Source: Geomonas ferrireducens (lineage in GTDB: Bacteria > Desulfobacterota > Desulfuromonadia > Geobacterales > Geobacteraceae). From it: a stretch of 64,000 bases of DNA. This document shows positions 51,316-61,842 of this stretch, one piece after another. Position numbers and translations under genes: made by a program. The stretch's first letter is position 1. Every line of letters starts with the position of its first letter. The stretch lies in the NCBI RefSeq assembly GCF_004917065.1, contig NZ_SSYA01000002.1:186001-250000 (forward strand), in the 5' to 3' direction. Below the pieces are notes generated by a model. That model had not been told where the DNA came from. It saw only the letters and a program-made list of their open reading frames with translations, and ran no database searches.

Positions 51316-52683
51316 ATGCAAAACGTAACAGTAACGAAGGCACGGGACAGTTTTACCACCGGTTTGGGTGTAATCGCCGCAACGCTCGGCTCCGCGGTGG
51401 GGTTGGGGAACATCTGGAAGTTCCCTGCGCTGACCGGCCTTAACGGCGGGGCTGCGTTCATCATCGTCTATCTTCTCTCGACCCTCATGGCGGGCCTCGT
51501 GGTCATGGTAGCCGAGCTCATGCTGGGGCGCCGTTCCAAGTCTGACGCGCTCACCACCTTCAAGGTGCTGCATCCCAAGAACGAATCGTGGGCGCTCATC
51601 GGCGCTGCGGGTGTCCTCTCCGCCTTCCTGATCCTTGCCTTCTACACCGAGGTGGCGGGGTGGGTTTTCGCCTATATATTCAAGGCGGCCTCCGGGGCTG
51701 TGCTCTCGTCCGATCCCAAGGTGACCTCTGCCGGGTTTGAGAAACTGATCACCGACCCGGTGCAGTCGGTCTTCTGGCAGTGCCTGGTGCTGGTCTTCGT
51801 CGGCGCCATCATCGTTGCCGGAGTTTCCAAGGGGATCGAGAAGACCACGAAGCGCCTCATGCCGGTGCTCTTCCTCATCCTGGTGATGATTGGTGTCAGA
51901 AGCCTCATGCTCCCTGGTGCCGCCGCCGGCCTCGAGTTCCTGTTCCGCCCCGATTTCTCCAAGGTAACCGGCGGCGTCGTCTTGACCGCGATGGGCCTTG
52001 CCTTCTTCAAGCTCTCCGTCGGCATGGGGACCATGATTACCTACGGCAGCTATTTCCGTGACGACCAGAACATTCCGATGACCGCGCTACGCGTCATGCT
52101 TGCCGACCTGACCGTTTCCATCCTGGCGGGCATCGCGATCTTCCCGGCCGTCTTCACCTACGGCTTCAAGCCGGAGGCTGGTCCGTCGCTGCTCTTCATC
52201 ACCATCCCGGCGGTCTTCTCGCAGATGCCCTTCGGTAACGTCTTCGTGGTGCTCTTCTTCGTCCTGGGCGCCATCGCCGCCACCGGCGCCATGCTCTCGA
52301 TCCTCGAGGTACCGGTTGCGTACCTGCACCAGCGTTTCGGCGTGTCCCGCTTCAACTCGACGGCAATCACCGTCATCCTGCTGGCTCTGATCGGTTCCAC
52401 CGCAGCGCTTTCCAACAGCACCATGGCGAACTTCAAGTTCTTCGGCATGACCATGTTCGACTTCTACGACTTCCTCACTTCGAACGTCCTTATGCCGGTC
52501 GGCGGTCTCTTCATCTGCATCTTTGTCGGCTGGGTCTGGGGTGAGGAGAAGGTGAGGGCGGCGCTTTCCAACGACGGGCAACTGCATAACGGGCCGATCA
52601 TCAGCATCTTCCTGTTCCTTGTGAAATACGTGGCGCCGATTACCATTACCGTCATTCTGCTGCGCGGCTTGAAGATCATCTAA
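51316..52683 (+). CDS. Sodium:neurotransmitter symporter (NSS) family transporter
   Basis: 455 aa with eleven or so membrane helices. The N-terminal VIAATLGSAVGLGNIWKFPA holds the Na+/substrate-binding unwound region of LeuT-like proteins; FKLSVGMGTMITYGSYF is helix 6. Bacterial members usually import amino acids such as tryptophan, tyrosine or leucine with Na+. The specific substrate cannot be read. Followed by a GC-rich repeat. Confidence 0.92.
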   Translation: MQNVTVTKARDSFTTGLGVIAATLGSAVGLGNIWKFPALTGLNGGAAFIIVYLLSTLMAGLVVMVAELMLGRRSKSDALTTFKVLHPKNESWALIGAAGVLSAFLILAFYTEVAGWVFAYIFKAASGAVLSSDPKVTSAGFEKLITDPVQSVFWQCLVLVFVGAIIVAGVSKGIEKTTKRLMPVLFLILVMIGVRSLMLPGAAAGLEFLFRPDFSKVTGGVVLTAMGLAFFKLSVGMGTMITYGSYFRDDQNIPMTALRVMLADLTVSILAGIAIFPAVFTYGFKPEAGPSLLFITIPAVFSQMPFGNVFVVLFFVLGAIAATGAMLSILEVPVAYLHQRFGVSRFNSTAITVILLALIGSTAALSNSTMANFKFFGMTMFDFYDFLTSNVLMPVGGLFICIFVGWVWGEEKVRAALSNDGQLHNGPIISIFLFLVKYVAPITITVILLRGLKII

Positions 52684-52689
52684 GCAATT

Positions 52690-52786
52690 CCCTCACCCGG
52701 AGGGGGAGGGCCAGGGAGGGGGAAGGGGACTTTCTTTGCCCAGGCTTCCCCCCTCCCAGCCTCCCCCCTCCGGGGGGAGGAGCATG
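52690..52786 (-). repeat. GC-rich dispersed repeat (CTCCTCCCC family), copy 3
   Basis: About 97 bp between the NSS gene and rarD. Its reverse complement begins CTCCTCCCCCCGGAGGGGGG and ends CCCCTCCGGGTGAGGG, so it is inverted relative to copies 1 and 2. Confidence 0.72.
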
Positions 52787-52796
52787 GACCAATTAC

Positions 52797-53708
52797 ATGA
52801 GCGATAAAACCGAACATACCGAGCTCACTGCTGCACAAAAAAGCCGCCAGGGCGTTATCTACGGCCTGGCGGCTTATCTTTGCTGGGGCTTCTTCCCGGT
52901 CTACTTCAAATCAGTCAAGGTCGTCCCCCCCCTGGAGATGGTCTCGCACCGGATCGTCTGGTCGCTCGCCTTTTTGCTGCTGCTCATCACCTGGAAGGGC
53001 GCCTGGCCCGGCACCATAGCGGTGCTCAAGCGCCCCAAGTCGCTGGTCGTCCTTACCATCACCACGATCCTCATCGCCACCAACTGGCTGGTCTTCATCT
53101 ACGCCATCAGCATCGGCGAGGTGCTGCAGTCGAGCCTCGGCTATTTCATCAACCCGCTGGTGAACGTACTGCTCGGTTTTCTGTTCCTGCACGAGCGGCT
53201 TGAGCGCCCGCAATGGATCAGCCTCGGCCTTGCCACCACCGGTGTCTTGTACCTGGCCATCCAGCACGGGGCCATTCCCTGGCTCTCCCTGCTGCTTGCG
53301 CTCTCCTTCGGTCTCTACGGGCTGATCCGGAAAATGCTGCACGTCGAGCCGCTGGTCGGGCTCACCGTGGAGACGCTGCTTCTCATGCCGGTTGCGCTCT
53401 TCTACCTGGTGCATTTGAACCAGAAGGGAACCGGCATCTTCCTAACCCATGGATCCACTCTGGACATCCTGATCCCGATGTCCGGTGTGGTAACCGCCAT
53501 CCCCTTGCTGCTTTTTGCCGCGGCCGGAAAGAAGCTGCGTCTGGCAACGATCGGTTTCCTGCAGTACATCACACCCACGATGCACTTCCTGCTCGCCATA
53601 ACCCTCTTCGGCGAGACGTTCACCCACACCCACCTGATCAGCTTCATGTTCATCTGGGCAGGCCTTGTGCTCTACTCGGTGCATGCGTACCGTACTGTCA
53701 GGGGCTGA
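52797..53708 (+). CDS. rarD: RarD-type EamA transporter
   Basis: 303 aa, ten membrane segments. RarD features: GLAAYLCWGFFPVYFKSVK, EMVSHRIVWSLAFLLLL, NWLVFIYAISIGEVLQSSLG and YFINPLVNVLLGFLFL. The transported compound is unknown even in well-studied bacteria. Starts about ten bases after the repeat; no strong ribosome-binding site is visible apart from a GGAGGAG at 52777-52783. Confidence 0.9.
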   Translation: MSDKTEHTELTAAQKSRQGVIYGLAAYLCWGFFPVYFKSVKVVPPLEMVSHRIVWSLAFLLLLITWKGAWPGTIAVLKRPKSLVVLTITTILIATNWLVFIYAISIGEVLQSSLGYFINPLVNVLLGFLFLHERLERPQWISLGLATTGVLYLAIQHGAIPWLSLLLALSFGLYGLIRKMLHVEPLVGLTVETLLLMPVALFYLVHLNQKGTGIFLTHGSTLDILIPMSGVVTAIPLLLFAAAGKKLRLATIGFLQYITPTMHFLLAITLFGETFTHTHLISFMFIWAGLVLYSVHAYRTVRG

Positions 53709-53726
53709 TGTAGTCCTGAAGTATTC

Positions 53727-53760
53727 CCTGTTGCATATTGGAATGCATTTTAGCATAATG
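53727..53760. promoter_or_regulatory. Overlapping ATGC/GCAT inverted repeats upstream of the sigma-54 activator gene
   Basis: TTGCATATTGGAATGCATTT (53731-53750) holds TGCAT-6-ATGCA, and GCATTTTAGCATAATGC (53744-53760) holds GCATT-7-AATGC. They end about 32 bases before the start codon. A similar palindrome (TATGC-6-GCATA, 55268-55283) lies upstream of putA. Possible binding sites of the activator itself, acting as autoregulatory operator and upstream activating site. Confidence 0.4.
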
Positions 53761-53791
53761 CCTGTCGGCGTTACTTTTGCCGGAGGTTTTT

Positions 53792-55237
53792 ATGACTGAA
53801 GCAGTAACTGGATCTGTCACGGCACTCGATCTGGAAGAGATGGCGCGACAGATGCTCGCGTTCCAGGATCTCACTCGGGAACTGGACGCGATCATCGACT
53901 CCTCCTCGGACGGACTATGGATTTGCGACGCGGATGCCGTGGTAATCCGCATCAACCCGGCGTCCGAGCGCATCAACAATATCCAGGCTTCGGAGGTCGT
54001 CGGAAAGAACATGCGCGACCTGCTGGATCAGGGCTTTATTGACCGTTCGGCGGCGCTGGAGGCACTGACTACCGGCAAGGTGGTGAGCCAGCTGCAAAAC
54101 CGCCAGGGGCGCAAGCTCATCTCGACCGGCACCCCGGTCTTGGACGGCAATGGCCGGGTCATACGGGTCGTGGTAAGTGAGCGTGACGTCACTGAGATTG
54201 ACAACCTGCAGCGTGAACTCGAGGAGCAGGAGGCGCTGCGCGACCAGTTCCGCAGCCACATGCTCGAGATGCAGCAGGCGGATCTCGCCTCACGGAGCGT
54301 CATCGCGCGCAGCCCGCTCATGGTGAACGCGCTGAAGCAGGCGCTCAAGGTGAGTGCGGTCAATTCCACCGTTCTCATCCTCGGTGAGTCGGGCGTAGGC
54401 AAGGGGCTCATCGCCGAACTGATACACAAGAATTCCAGCCGCGCGGACAAGCCGCTCATCGAGATCAACTGCGGCGCAATCCCGGAATCCCTCATAGAAT
54501 CGGAACTGTTCGGCTACGAGAAGGGGGCTTTCACCGGCGCTCAGACCGCCGGGAAGCCGGGGTATCTTGAGCTTGCCGATGGGGGGATACTCTTCCTCGA
54601 CGAGATCGCCGAACTGCCGCAGGCGGCACAGGTGAAGCTTCTTCGCTTCCTGGAGAACGGCCGCGTGGTGAGGCTTGGCGGCACCAAGGCGAGGACGCTG
54701 GACGTCAGGATCCTCGCGGCAACGCACCGCAACCTCGATCAGATGGTCAAGGACGGCACCTTCCGCCTCGACCTTTACTACCGTTTGAACGTGATCCCGA
54801 TCCACGTGCCCGCTCTTCGGGAGAGGCGGGACTGCATACTTCCGCTCGTTCGGCATTACATAGATCTTTTCGGCGCCCGCGATTCGATCCGCAAGCGTCT
54901 TACCCGCGCCGCCTCCGACGCGCTTCTTGCCTATGATTACCCCGGCAACGTTCGGCAGTTGATGAACATCTGCGAGCGTCTCGTCGTCATGACGGAAACG
55001 GATCTCATCGACGTGAAGGATCTGCCTGCCGAAATCGCCGTAGGAGGCAACCAACCGACGATGGGAGGGGGCGTCTGGCACGACGAGGTGACACTGCAGG
55101 AAACGCTGGACAAGGTGGAGAAGGCGGTTCTCGTAAAGGCGCTGGAGACGCACGGTAACCAAGTACGCATGGCCGAGGCACTCGGGGTGAACCAGTCGAC
55201 CATCGCCAGGAAGTTGAAAAAGCACGGGATCGCATAG
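53792..55237 (+). CDS. PAS-domain sigma-54-dependent transcriptional activator
   Basis: 481 aa. A PAS sensor (about residues 25-145; IIDSSSDGLWICDADAVVIR) is followed by a short coiled coil and the AAA+ domain: Walker A LILGESGVGKGLIAELIHKN, the sigma-54-contacting GAFTGA in YEKGAFTGAQTAGKPG, Walker B GGILFLDEIAELP, arginine finger region FRLDLYYRLNVIPI. The C-terminus is a Fis-type helix-turn-helix (ETHGNQVRMAEALGVNQSTI). GGAGG before the ATG. It lies 330 bases upstream of putA, which has a matching -24/-12 promoter, so it most likely switches on proline use in response to a small-molecule signal read by the PAS domain. Confidence 0.93.
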   Translation: MTEAVTGSVTALDLEEMARQMLAFQDLTRELDAIIDSSSDGLWICDADAVVIRINPASERINNIQASEVVGKNMRDLLDQGFIDRSAALEALTTGKVVSQLQNRQGRKLISTGTPVLDGNGRVIRVVVSERDVTEIDNLQRELEEQEALRDQFRSHMLEMQQADLASRSVIARSPLMVNALKQALKVSAVNSTVLILGESGVGKGLIAELIHKNSSRADKPLIEINCGAIPESLIESELFGYEKGAFTGAQTAGKPGYLELADGGILFLDEIAELPQAAQVKLLRFLENGRVVRLGGTKARTLDVRILAATHRNLDQMVKDGTFRLDLYYRLNVIPIHVPALRERRDCILPLVRHYIDLFGARDSIRKRLTRAASDALLAYDYPGNVRQLMNICERLVVMTETDLIDVKDLPAEIAVGGNQPTMGGGVWHDEVTLQETLDKVEKAVLVKALETHGNQVRMAEALGVNQSTIARKLKKHGIA

Positions 55238-55267
55238 CGCTCCTCCCCCTTCAGGGGGGGGATGTGT

Positions 55268-55283
55268 TATGCGATATTGCATA
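55268..55283. promoter_or_regulatory. Candidate upstream activating site for putA
   Basis: TATGC-GATATT-GCATA is a perfect 5-bp inverted repeat about 215 bases upstream of the sigma-54 promoter, a normal distance for enhancer binding by a Fis-type activator. It shares the TTGCATATT core with the repeats ahead of the activator gene. The intervening 55284-55492 is AT-rich with nothing else recognisable. Confidence 0.35.
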
Positions 55284-55492
55284 TTACTCCTCTCTTCTTC
55301 TGGTCCAATCTTCCCTCTATCAGCGCCTCTCACTTACTCTGCTCTATTTAATCATCCATCCAACATTACCTTTCTCAATATCGCTGCTATAATACTTCCG
55401 GCACTTTAACCGAGCGAAGCGCCGTTTTGACGCTTGTTGTGTTCCTGACAAATACTTCCGTGTCTCCACCTGGAGCGAAATCGTATACCGGA

Positions 55493-55508
55493 TGGCACAG
55501 CTTGTGCT
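55493..55508 (+). promoter_or_regulatory. Sigma-54 (-24/-12) promoter of putA
   Basis: TGGCAC-AGCTT-GTGCT: the -24 box is perfect and the -12 box keeps the invariant GC at the right distance (consensus TGGCAC-N5-TTGCW). Start would be near 55520, about 47 bases before the putA ATG. Confidence 0.75.
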
Positions 55509-55566
55509 CTAGCTTTACACGTTTATGATTTCCTCTTGGAACAACCTGTAATAAAGGAGCCTTTGG

Positions 55567-58500
55567 ATGAACAACACCGAACTGAACAACAAAGTCATTG
55601 CACGGGGCAAGGAGTTCTTCTCCACCATCTCCGGCGAAAAGCCGTCCCTCTTCAACAAGGGTGCCTGGATGGGCAAGGTGATGGACTGGTCCATGCAGAA
55701 CGAAACCTTCAAGATCCAGATGTTCCGCTTTGTCGACGTCTTCCCGTCTCTCACCACCGGCAAGCTCCTTACCGATCACATCCGTGAGTACTTCGGCGAG
55801 GAGAAGGACATGCCGCCGGTCCTCTCCACCGGCGCCAAGGTCGCAGGCATGCTCGGCTCCTTCGGCGGGGCGATGCTCAACAAGTTCCTCACCACCAACA
55901 TCCAGGAGATGGCGCGCCAGTTCATCGTCGGCGAGAACACCAAAGAAGCCATCAAGAACATGGAGCGCCTGAGAAAGGATGGCTTCGCGTTCGTCGTGGA
56001 CGTGCTCGGCGAGGCAACCCTTTCTGAGAAGGAAGCCGACATCTACATGAACACCTACCTTGAGCTCCTCGATTCGCTCAAGAAGGAATACAAGGACTGG
56101 AAGCCGCTGCCGGGCAAGGGTGGTAACCCGAACCTCGATTGGGGGCATGCCCCGAAGGTCAACGTCGCCGTCAAGCCGACCGCGCTCTTCTGCCTCGCCA
56201 ACCCGCAGGACTTCGAAGGCTCGGTGGTCGCCATCCTCGACCGCGTCAGAAAGATCGCCAAGAAGGTCATGGAACTGGAAGGCTTCCTCTGCATCGACAT
56301 GGAGTCCTACCGTCACAAAGACATCATCATCGAGGTGTACAAGCGGCTGAAGCTCGAGTTCCCGACCTACGACCAGTTCGGTATCGTGCTCCAGGCCTAC
56401 CTGGTCGACACGGACAAGGACCTCCCGGCGCTCCTTAGCTGGGCGCGCCAGAACAAGGTGAACATCTCGATCCGCCTCGTTAAGGGCGCCTACTGGGATA
56501 TGGAAACCGTCAAGGCCAAGCAGAACGACTGGGCGATTCCGGTCTGGACCATCAAGGCCGAGTCGGACGCCGCTTACGAGCGCCAGGCAAGGATGATCCT
56601 GGAGAGCTCCGACATCTGCCACTTCGCCTGCGCTTCCCACAACATCAGGACCATTTCGGCCGTGATGGAAATGGCCAAAGAGCTGAACGTTCCCGACGAG
56701 CGCTACGAGTTCCAGGTGCTTTACGGTATGGCCGAACCGGTCAGAAGGGGCATCCTGAAGGTTGCCGGCCGCATCCGTCTTTACTGCCCGTACGGCGACA
56801 TGGTGCCGGGGATGGGCTACCTGGTGCGCCGTCTGCTGGAGAATACCGCGAACGAGTCCTTCCTGCGTCAGAGCTTCGCCGAGGACGCGCAGATCGAGCG
56901 CCTGCTCGAAGATCCGGAGGTCACGGCGCAACGCGAGCGTGCGGCACGCGCCGCCAACAAGAAGGCGGAAGCGAAGGGCCCTGGCGGCCTGAAGCCGTTC
57001 TACAACGAGGCGATGGTCGACTTCACCCGTGCCGACCACCGCGCCGCGTTCCCGAAGGAAATTGCCGAGGTAAGAAAGCAGCTCGGCAAGACCTACCCGC
57101 TCTTCATCAACGGCAAGGAAGTGAAGACCGCCGACACCATCCCGTCGGTGAACCCGAACAAGCCGTCGGAAACCATCGGCGTGATCTGCCAGGCGGGGAC
57201 CGCGGAAGTGGGCGACGCCATCGCTGCCGCCAAGAAGGCCTTCCCGGCGTGGCGCGACACCGACCCGAAGGATCGTGCCCAGTACCTGATCAAGGCCGCC
57301 GCCGTGGCGCGCCGCCGCATCTTCGAGCTCTCCGCATGGCAGGTGCTCGAAGTCGGCAAGCAGTGGGACCAGGCTTACGCCGACGTCTGCGAGGCGATCG
57401 ACTTCCTCGAATACTACGCCCGCGAGATGATCACCCTCGGCACGCCGAAGCGCGTCGGCAACGCACCGGGCGAGCTGAACCACTACTTCTACGAACCGAA
57501 AGGCGTCGCCGCGGTGATCGCGCCGTGGAACTTCCCGCTCGCCATCAGCCTCGGCATGACCTCCGCCGCCATCGTGGCCGGTAACTGCGTCGTGTTCAAG
57601 CCCTCCGGCCTCACCTCGGTGATCGGCTACCACATCGTGGAACTGTTCCGCGAGGCAGGGCTCCCCGAAGGGGTCTTCAACTACACGCCGGGCCGCGGCT
57701 CCGTCATGGGCGACTACCTTGTCGACAGCCCGGACGTCTCCCTCATCGCCTTCACCGGCTCCATGGAGGTAGGCCTGAGGATCATCGAGCGCGCCGCCAA
57801 GGTCCACCCGGGACAGGAGAACGTCAAGAAGATCGTCTGCGAGATGGGTGGCAAGAACGCCATCATCATCGACGACGACGCCGACCTCGACGAGGCGGTA
57901 CCGCATGTCCTCTACTCGGCCTTCGGCTTCCAGGGGCAGAAGTGCTCGGCTTGCTCCCGCGTAATCGTGCTCGACGCGGTCTATGACAAGTTCGTCGAGC
58001 GTCTGGTCTCCATGGCGCAGGCGACCCTGGTCGGTCCCTCCGAGGACCCGGCCAACTACATGGGCGCCGTTGCCGACGACAAGGCGATGAAGACCATCAA
58101 GGAGTACGCCGAGATCGGCAAGAAGGAAGGGCACGTGCTCTACGAGAGCAAGGTCCCGAGCGACGGCGGCTACTACGTCCCGATGACCATCATCGGCGGC
58201 ATCAAGCCCGAGCACAGGATCGCCCAGGAGGAGATCTTCGGACCGGTTCTCGCCGTCATGCGCGCGAAGGACTTCGACCAGGCGATCGCTTGGGCAAACT
58301 CCACCAAGTTCGCCTTGACCGGCGGCGTCTTCTCCAGAAGCCCGGAGCACCTGGCACAGGCGCGCCGCGAATTCAGGGTCGGCAACCTGTACCTGAACCG
58401 CAACAACACCGGCGCCCTGGTCGGCCGTCAGCCTTTCGGCGGCTCCAAGATGTCCGGCGTCGGCACCAAGGCGGGGGGGCACGACTACCTGCTGCACTTC

Positions 58501-58581
58501 ATGGATCCGAGGGTGGTCACCGAGAACACCATGCGCCGCGGGTTCGCACCGGTCGAGGAGGACGACGACTGGGTCGCGTAA
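55567..58581 (+). CDS. putA: Bifunctional proline dehydrogenase / P5C dehydrogenase
   Basis: 1,004 aa. Oxidises proline to glutamate in two steps. Residues about 80-430 are the FAD-linked proline dehydrogenase barrel (FVVDVLGEATLSEKEADIYM, VNISIRLVKGAYWDMETVKA, FQVLYGMAEPVRRGILK); residues about 500-995 are the aldehyde dehydrogenase (VIAPWNFPLAISLGMTSA, LIAFTGSMEVGLRI, VCEMGGKNAIIIDDDADLD) with catalytic Cys 793 in GQKCSACSR. The DNA-binding N-terminus of E. coli PutA is absent, so regulation must be external; the neighbouring sigma-54 activator is the obvious candidate. Confidence 0.95.
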   Translation: MNNTELNNKVIARGKEFFSTISGEKPSLFNKGAWMGKVMDWSMQNETFKIQMFRFVDVFPSLTTGKLLTDHIREYFGEEKDMPPVLSTGAKVAGMLGSFGGAMLNKFLTTNIQEMARQFIVGENTKEAIKNMERLRKDGFAFVVDVLGEATLSEKEADIYMNTYLELLDSLKKEYKDWKPLPGKGGNPNLDWGHAPKVNVAVKPTALFCLANPQDFEGSVVAILDRVRKIAKKVMELEGFLCIDMESYRHKDIIIEVYKRLKLEFPTYDQFGIVLQAYLVDTDKDLPALLSWARQNKVNISIRLVKGAYWDMETVKAKQNDWAIPVWTIKAESDAAYERQARMILESSDICHFACASHNIRTISAVMEMAKELNVPDERYEFQVLYGMAEPVRRGILKVAGRIRLYCPYGDMVPGMGYLVRRLLENTANESFLRQSFAEDAQIERLLEDPEVTAQRERAARAANKKAEAKGPGGLKPFYNEAMVDFTRADHRAAFPKEIAEVRKQLGKTYPLFINGKEVKTADTIPSVNPNKPSETIGVICQAGTAEVGDAIAAAKKAFPAWRDTDPKDRAQYLIKAAAVARRRIFELSAWQVLEVGKQWDQAYADVCEAIDFLEYYAREMITLGTPKRVGNAPGELNHYFYEPKGVAAVIAPWNFPLAISLGMTSAAIVAGNCVVFKPSGLTSVIGYHIVELFREAGLPEGVFNYTPGRGSVMGDYLVDSPDVSLIAFTGSMEVGLRIIERAAKVHPGQENVKKIVCEMGGKNAIIIDDDADLDEAVPHVLYSAFGFQGQKCSACSRVIVLDAVYDKFVERLVSMAQATLVGPSEDPANYMGAVADDKAMKTIKEYAEIGKKEGHVLYESKVPSDGGYYVPMTIIGGIKPEHRIAQEEIFGPVLAVMRAKDFDQAIAWANSTKFALTGGVFSRSPEHLAQARREFRVGNLYLNRNNTGALVGRQPFGGSKMSGVGTKAGGHDYLLHFMDPRVVTENTMRRGFAPVEEDDDWVA

Positions 58582-58623
58582 GGGTATGGGGAATGATCCA
58601 TCGCCCCCAAAGGTAATATGAGA

Positions 58624-58661
58624 GAGCGCCTGCACTTGTCACGAGTGTAGGCGCTTTTTTT
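58624..58661 (+). terminator. Terminator of putA
   Basis: AGCGCCTGCACT (58625-58636) pairs with AGTGTAGGCGCT (58644-58655, one G-T pair) and is followed by T7. Confidence 0.95.
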
Positions 58662-58770
58662 ATGGAGATCTCATAACCTATTGCTCTCACTATGTGGTCA
58701 ATTTCGTTTACCAACTTCCTCTTCAGGTTTACCGATTCAGCGCCCTTTTTTGCTTGATTTGTGGCTCTTT

Positions 58771-58800
58771 TTGACTTACTCTACCGGGTCGTAAAATAAT
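58771..58800 (+). promoter_or_regulatory. Promoter of fbp
   Basis: TTGACT (58771-58776), 18-base spacer, AATAAT (58795-58800). Start would be near 58807, 18 bases before the ATG. Confidence 0.6.
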
Positions 58801-58824
58801 TTTAATTTAATCTTGGAGGGAGCT

Positions 58825-59802
58825 ATGCCAGCTGCACCGGGAACTTCGAAATTCCAGATAGATCTGCGCCGCCACCTGCGCGGGCAGAACATCAGTGACA
58901 ACCTGGTTCACCTGATTTGTGAGATCGCCGAGGCGAGCAAGTACGTCATCAACGCCGTGCGCACCGGCGACCTCGGCGTCGCAGGTACCTCTAACCTCTA
59001 CGGCGAAGAGCAACTCGCCCTCGACGTCCTCTCCGACCGCATCATGAGGAAACGTCTGATCCACTCCGGCGTGGTGTGCAACATCGCCTCCGAAGAGATG
59101 GACGAGATCTACCAGGCGCAGGCCTCGGCCGACGGGCTCTACTCGGTTGCCTACGATCCCCTCGACGGCTCTTCGCTCGTCGACGTGAACCTTGCCGTCG
59201 GCACCATCGTCGGCATCTACGCCGGCTGCGACCTGCTGCAGCCCGGCCGCAACCAGGTTGCCGCGATGTACATCCTGTACGGACCGCGCGTCTCTCTGGT
59301 CTACACCGTGGGGGACGGGGTGCACGAGTTCACCATGAACAACCTGATGGAGTTCACGCTCACCCGCGAGAACGTCACCATGCAGGAAGAGGGGAACATC
59401 TACGCACCGGGCGGCCTCAGGAACAAGTACAACGACGGCGACGAGAAGTTCATCCGTCACCTTGAGGCGAAAGGGTGCAAGCTGCGCTACTCCGGCGGCT
59501 TCGTTCCCGATATCAACCAGGTGCTGATGAAAGGGAAGGGGCTCTTCATGTACCCCGCCCTCAAGGGCTCGCCCAACGGCAAACTGCGCGTGCTGTTCGA
59601 ACTGAACCCGATGGCCTTCATCATCGAGCACGCCGGCGGCGCCGCCAGCAACGGCCATATCCCGATCCTCGACATCGTCCCCGAGTCCCTGGATCAGAGG
59701 GCGCCGATCTACATCGGCTGCAAGAAGGACGTCAAGGTCGCCACCGACTTCCTCGAAGAGGGGAAAGTGGCGTCCGGCGCCGCTACATTTGTCAACGCCT
59801 AG
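58825..59802 (+). CDS. fbp: Fructose-1,6-bisphosphatase, class 1
   Basis: 325 aa; gluconeogenic enzyme hydrolysing fructose-1,6-bisphosphate. Metal-site motif VAYDPLDGSSLVDVNLAVGT, the preceding NIASEEMDEIYQ and the substrate-site RYSGGFVPDINQVLMKGKG are complete. The start MPAAPGTSKF at 58825 has GGAGGG upstream. In an acetate user this enzyme supports sugar-phosphate synthesis. Confidence 0.95.
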   Translation: MPAAPGTSKFQIDLRRHLRGQNISDNLVHLICEIAEASKYVINAVRTGDLGVAGTSNLYGEEQLALDVLSDRIMRKRLIHSGVVCNIASEEMDEIYQAQASADGLYSVAYDPLDGSSLVDVNLAVGTIVGIYAGCDLLQPGRNQVAAMYILYGPRVSLVYTVGDGVHEFTMNNLMEFTLTRENVTMQEEGNIYAPGGLRNKYNDGDEKFIRHLEAKGCKLRYSGGFVPDINQVLMKGKGLFMYPALKGSPNGKLRVLFELNPMAFIIEHAGGAASNGHIPILDIVPESLDQRAPIYIGCKKDVKVATDFLEEGKVASGAATFVNA

Positions 59803-59902
59803 CAATTTGTTGTACTATTGCCCGTCCGGCGGTGATTTTCTCTAAAGTTGCCGGGGCCGTATGGCGATAACTGTATTAACGAGTAATTTTCAGAGGTAAG
59901 GA

Positions 59903-60148
59903 ATGGATACTGGTACCAAACGGTTGTGCAGCGAAATTCAGCTTTTCGATCTGTGCGACCTCGACACCTGCACCTGCAAGGACGGGCGTTTCTGCACCAA
60001 CCCCGCAATACTGGCGCGCTTCGAGGCGATCAAAGAGGAAGACGACCGCCCGCAGTACCTGGCCGATGAGTATGACGAGGAAGGCGAGGAGGATGCCGAC
60101 GATCTTGATGCATTCGGTGACGATGATTACGAAGACGACGAGCAGTAA
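59903..60148 (+). CDS. Small acidic Cys-containing protein (81 aa)
   Basis: The first 32 residues hold five cysteines (CSEIQLFDLCDLDTCTCKDG, then GRFC), then NPAILARFEAIKEEDDRPQY, and the last 30 residues are almost all Asp/Glu. I do not recognise the family. The Cys pattern suggests metal or cluster binding; the acidic tail suggests interaction with a basic partner. AGAGGTAAGG before the ATG and a terminator after it support a real gene. Confidence 0.8.
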   Translation: MDTGTKRLCSEIQLFDLCDLDTCTCKDGRFCTNPAILARFEAIKEEDDRPQYLADEYDEEGEEDADDLDAFGDDDYEDDEQ

Positions 60149-60172
60149 CAGCTTCGATCTTTAGATGCAACC

Positions 60173-60207
60173 AAGAGAACCGCTTCTCCAAAAAAGGGCG
60201 GTTCTTT
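60173..60207 (+). terminator. Terminator after the small acidic protein gene
   Basis: GAACCGC (60177-60183) pairs with GCGGTTC (60198-60204), followed by TTTT. Confidence 0.75.
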
Positions 60208-60299
60208 TACTATCAACCGGCGCAACATCCGACTTGTTCCTGCTACGCCCGCCCCGGCCCCGGGGCCCGGCGATTTTAATAGCCATCGGGGGACTGGCC

Positions 60300-61754
<1,455 letters not shown>

Positions 61755-61782
61755 GGCCGCTGCAGGCATTAACGGTAACGAT

Positions 61783-61820
61783 AAAGAGCCGGGGACCCAT
61801 GGTCCACCGGCTCTTTTCTT
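61783..61820 (+). terminator. Terminator after the NtrC-type regulator
   Basis: AAGAGCCGG (61784-61792) pairs with CCGGCTCTT (61807-61815), then a T-rich tail. Confidence 0.88.
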
Positions 61821-61842
61821 TGTTTCAAAGGAGTTCTTAAAC

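Noticed and set aside
55387-58635. Very long minus-strand open frame opposite putA (1,082 codons)
   Set aside because: Composition is Arg/His/Leu/Val-rich without motifs, as expected for the antisense of a high-GC gene; the plus strand encodes a complete PutA.
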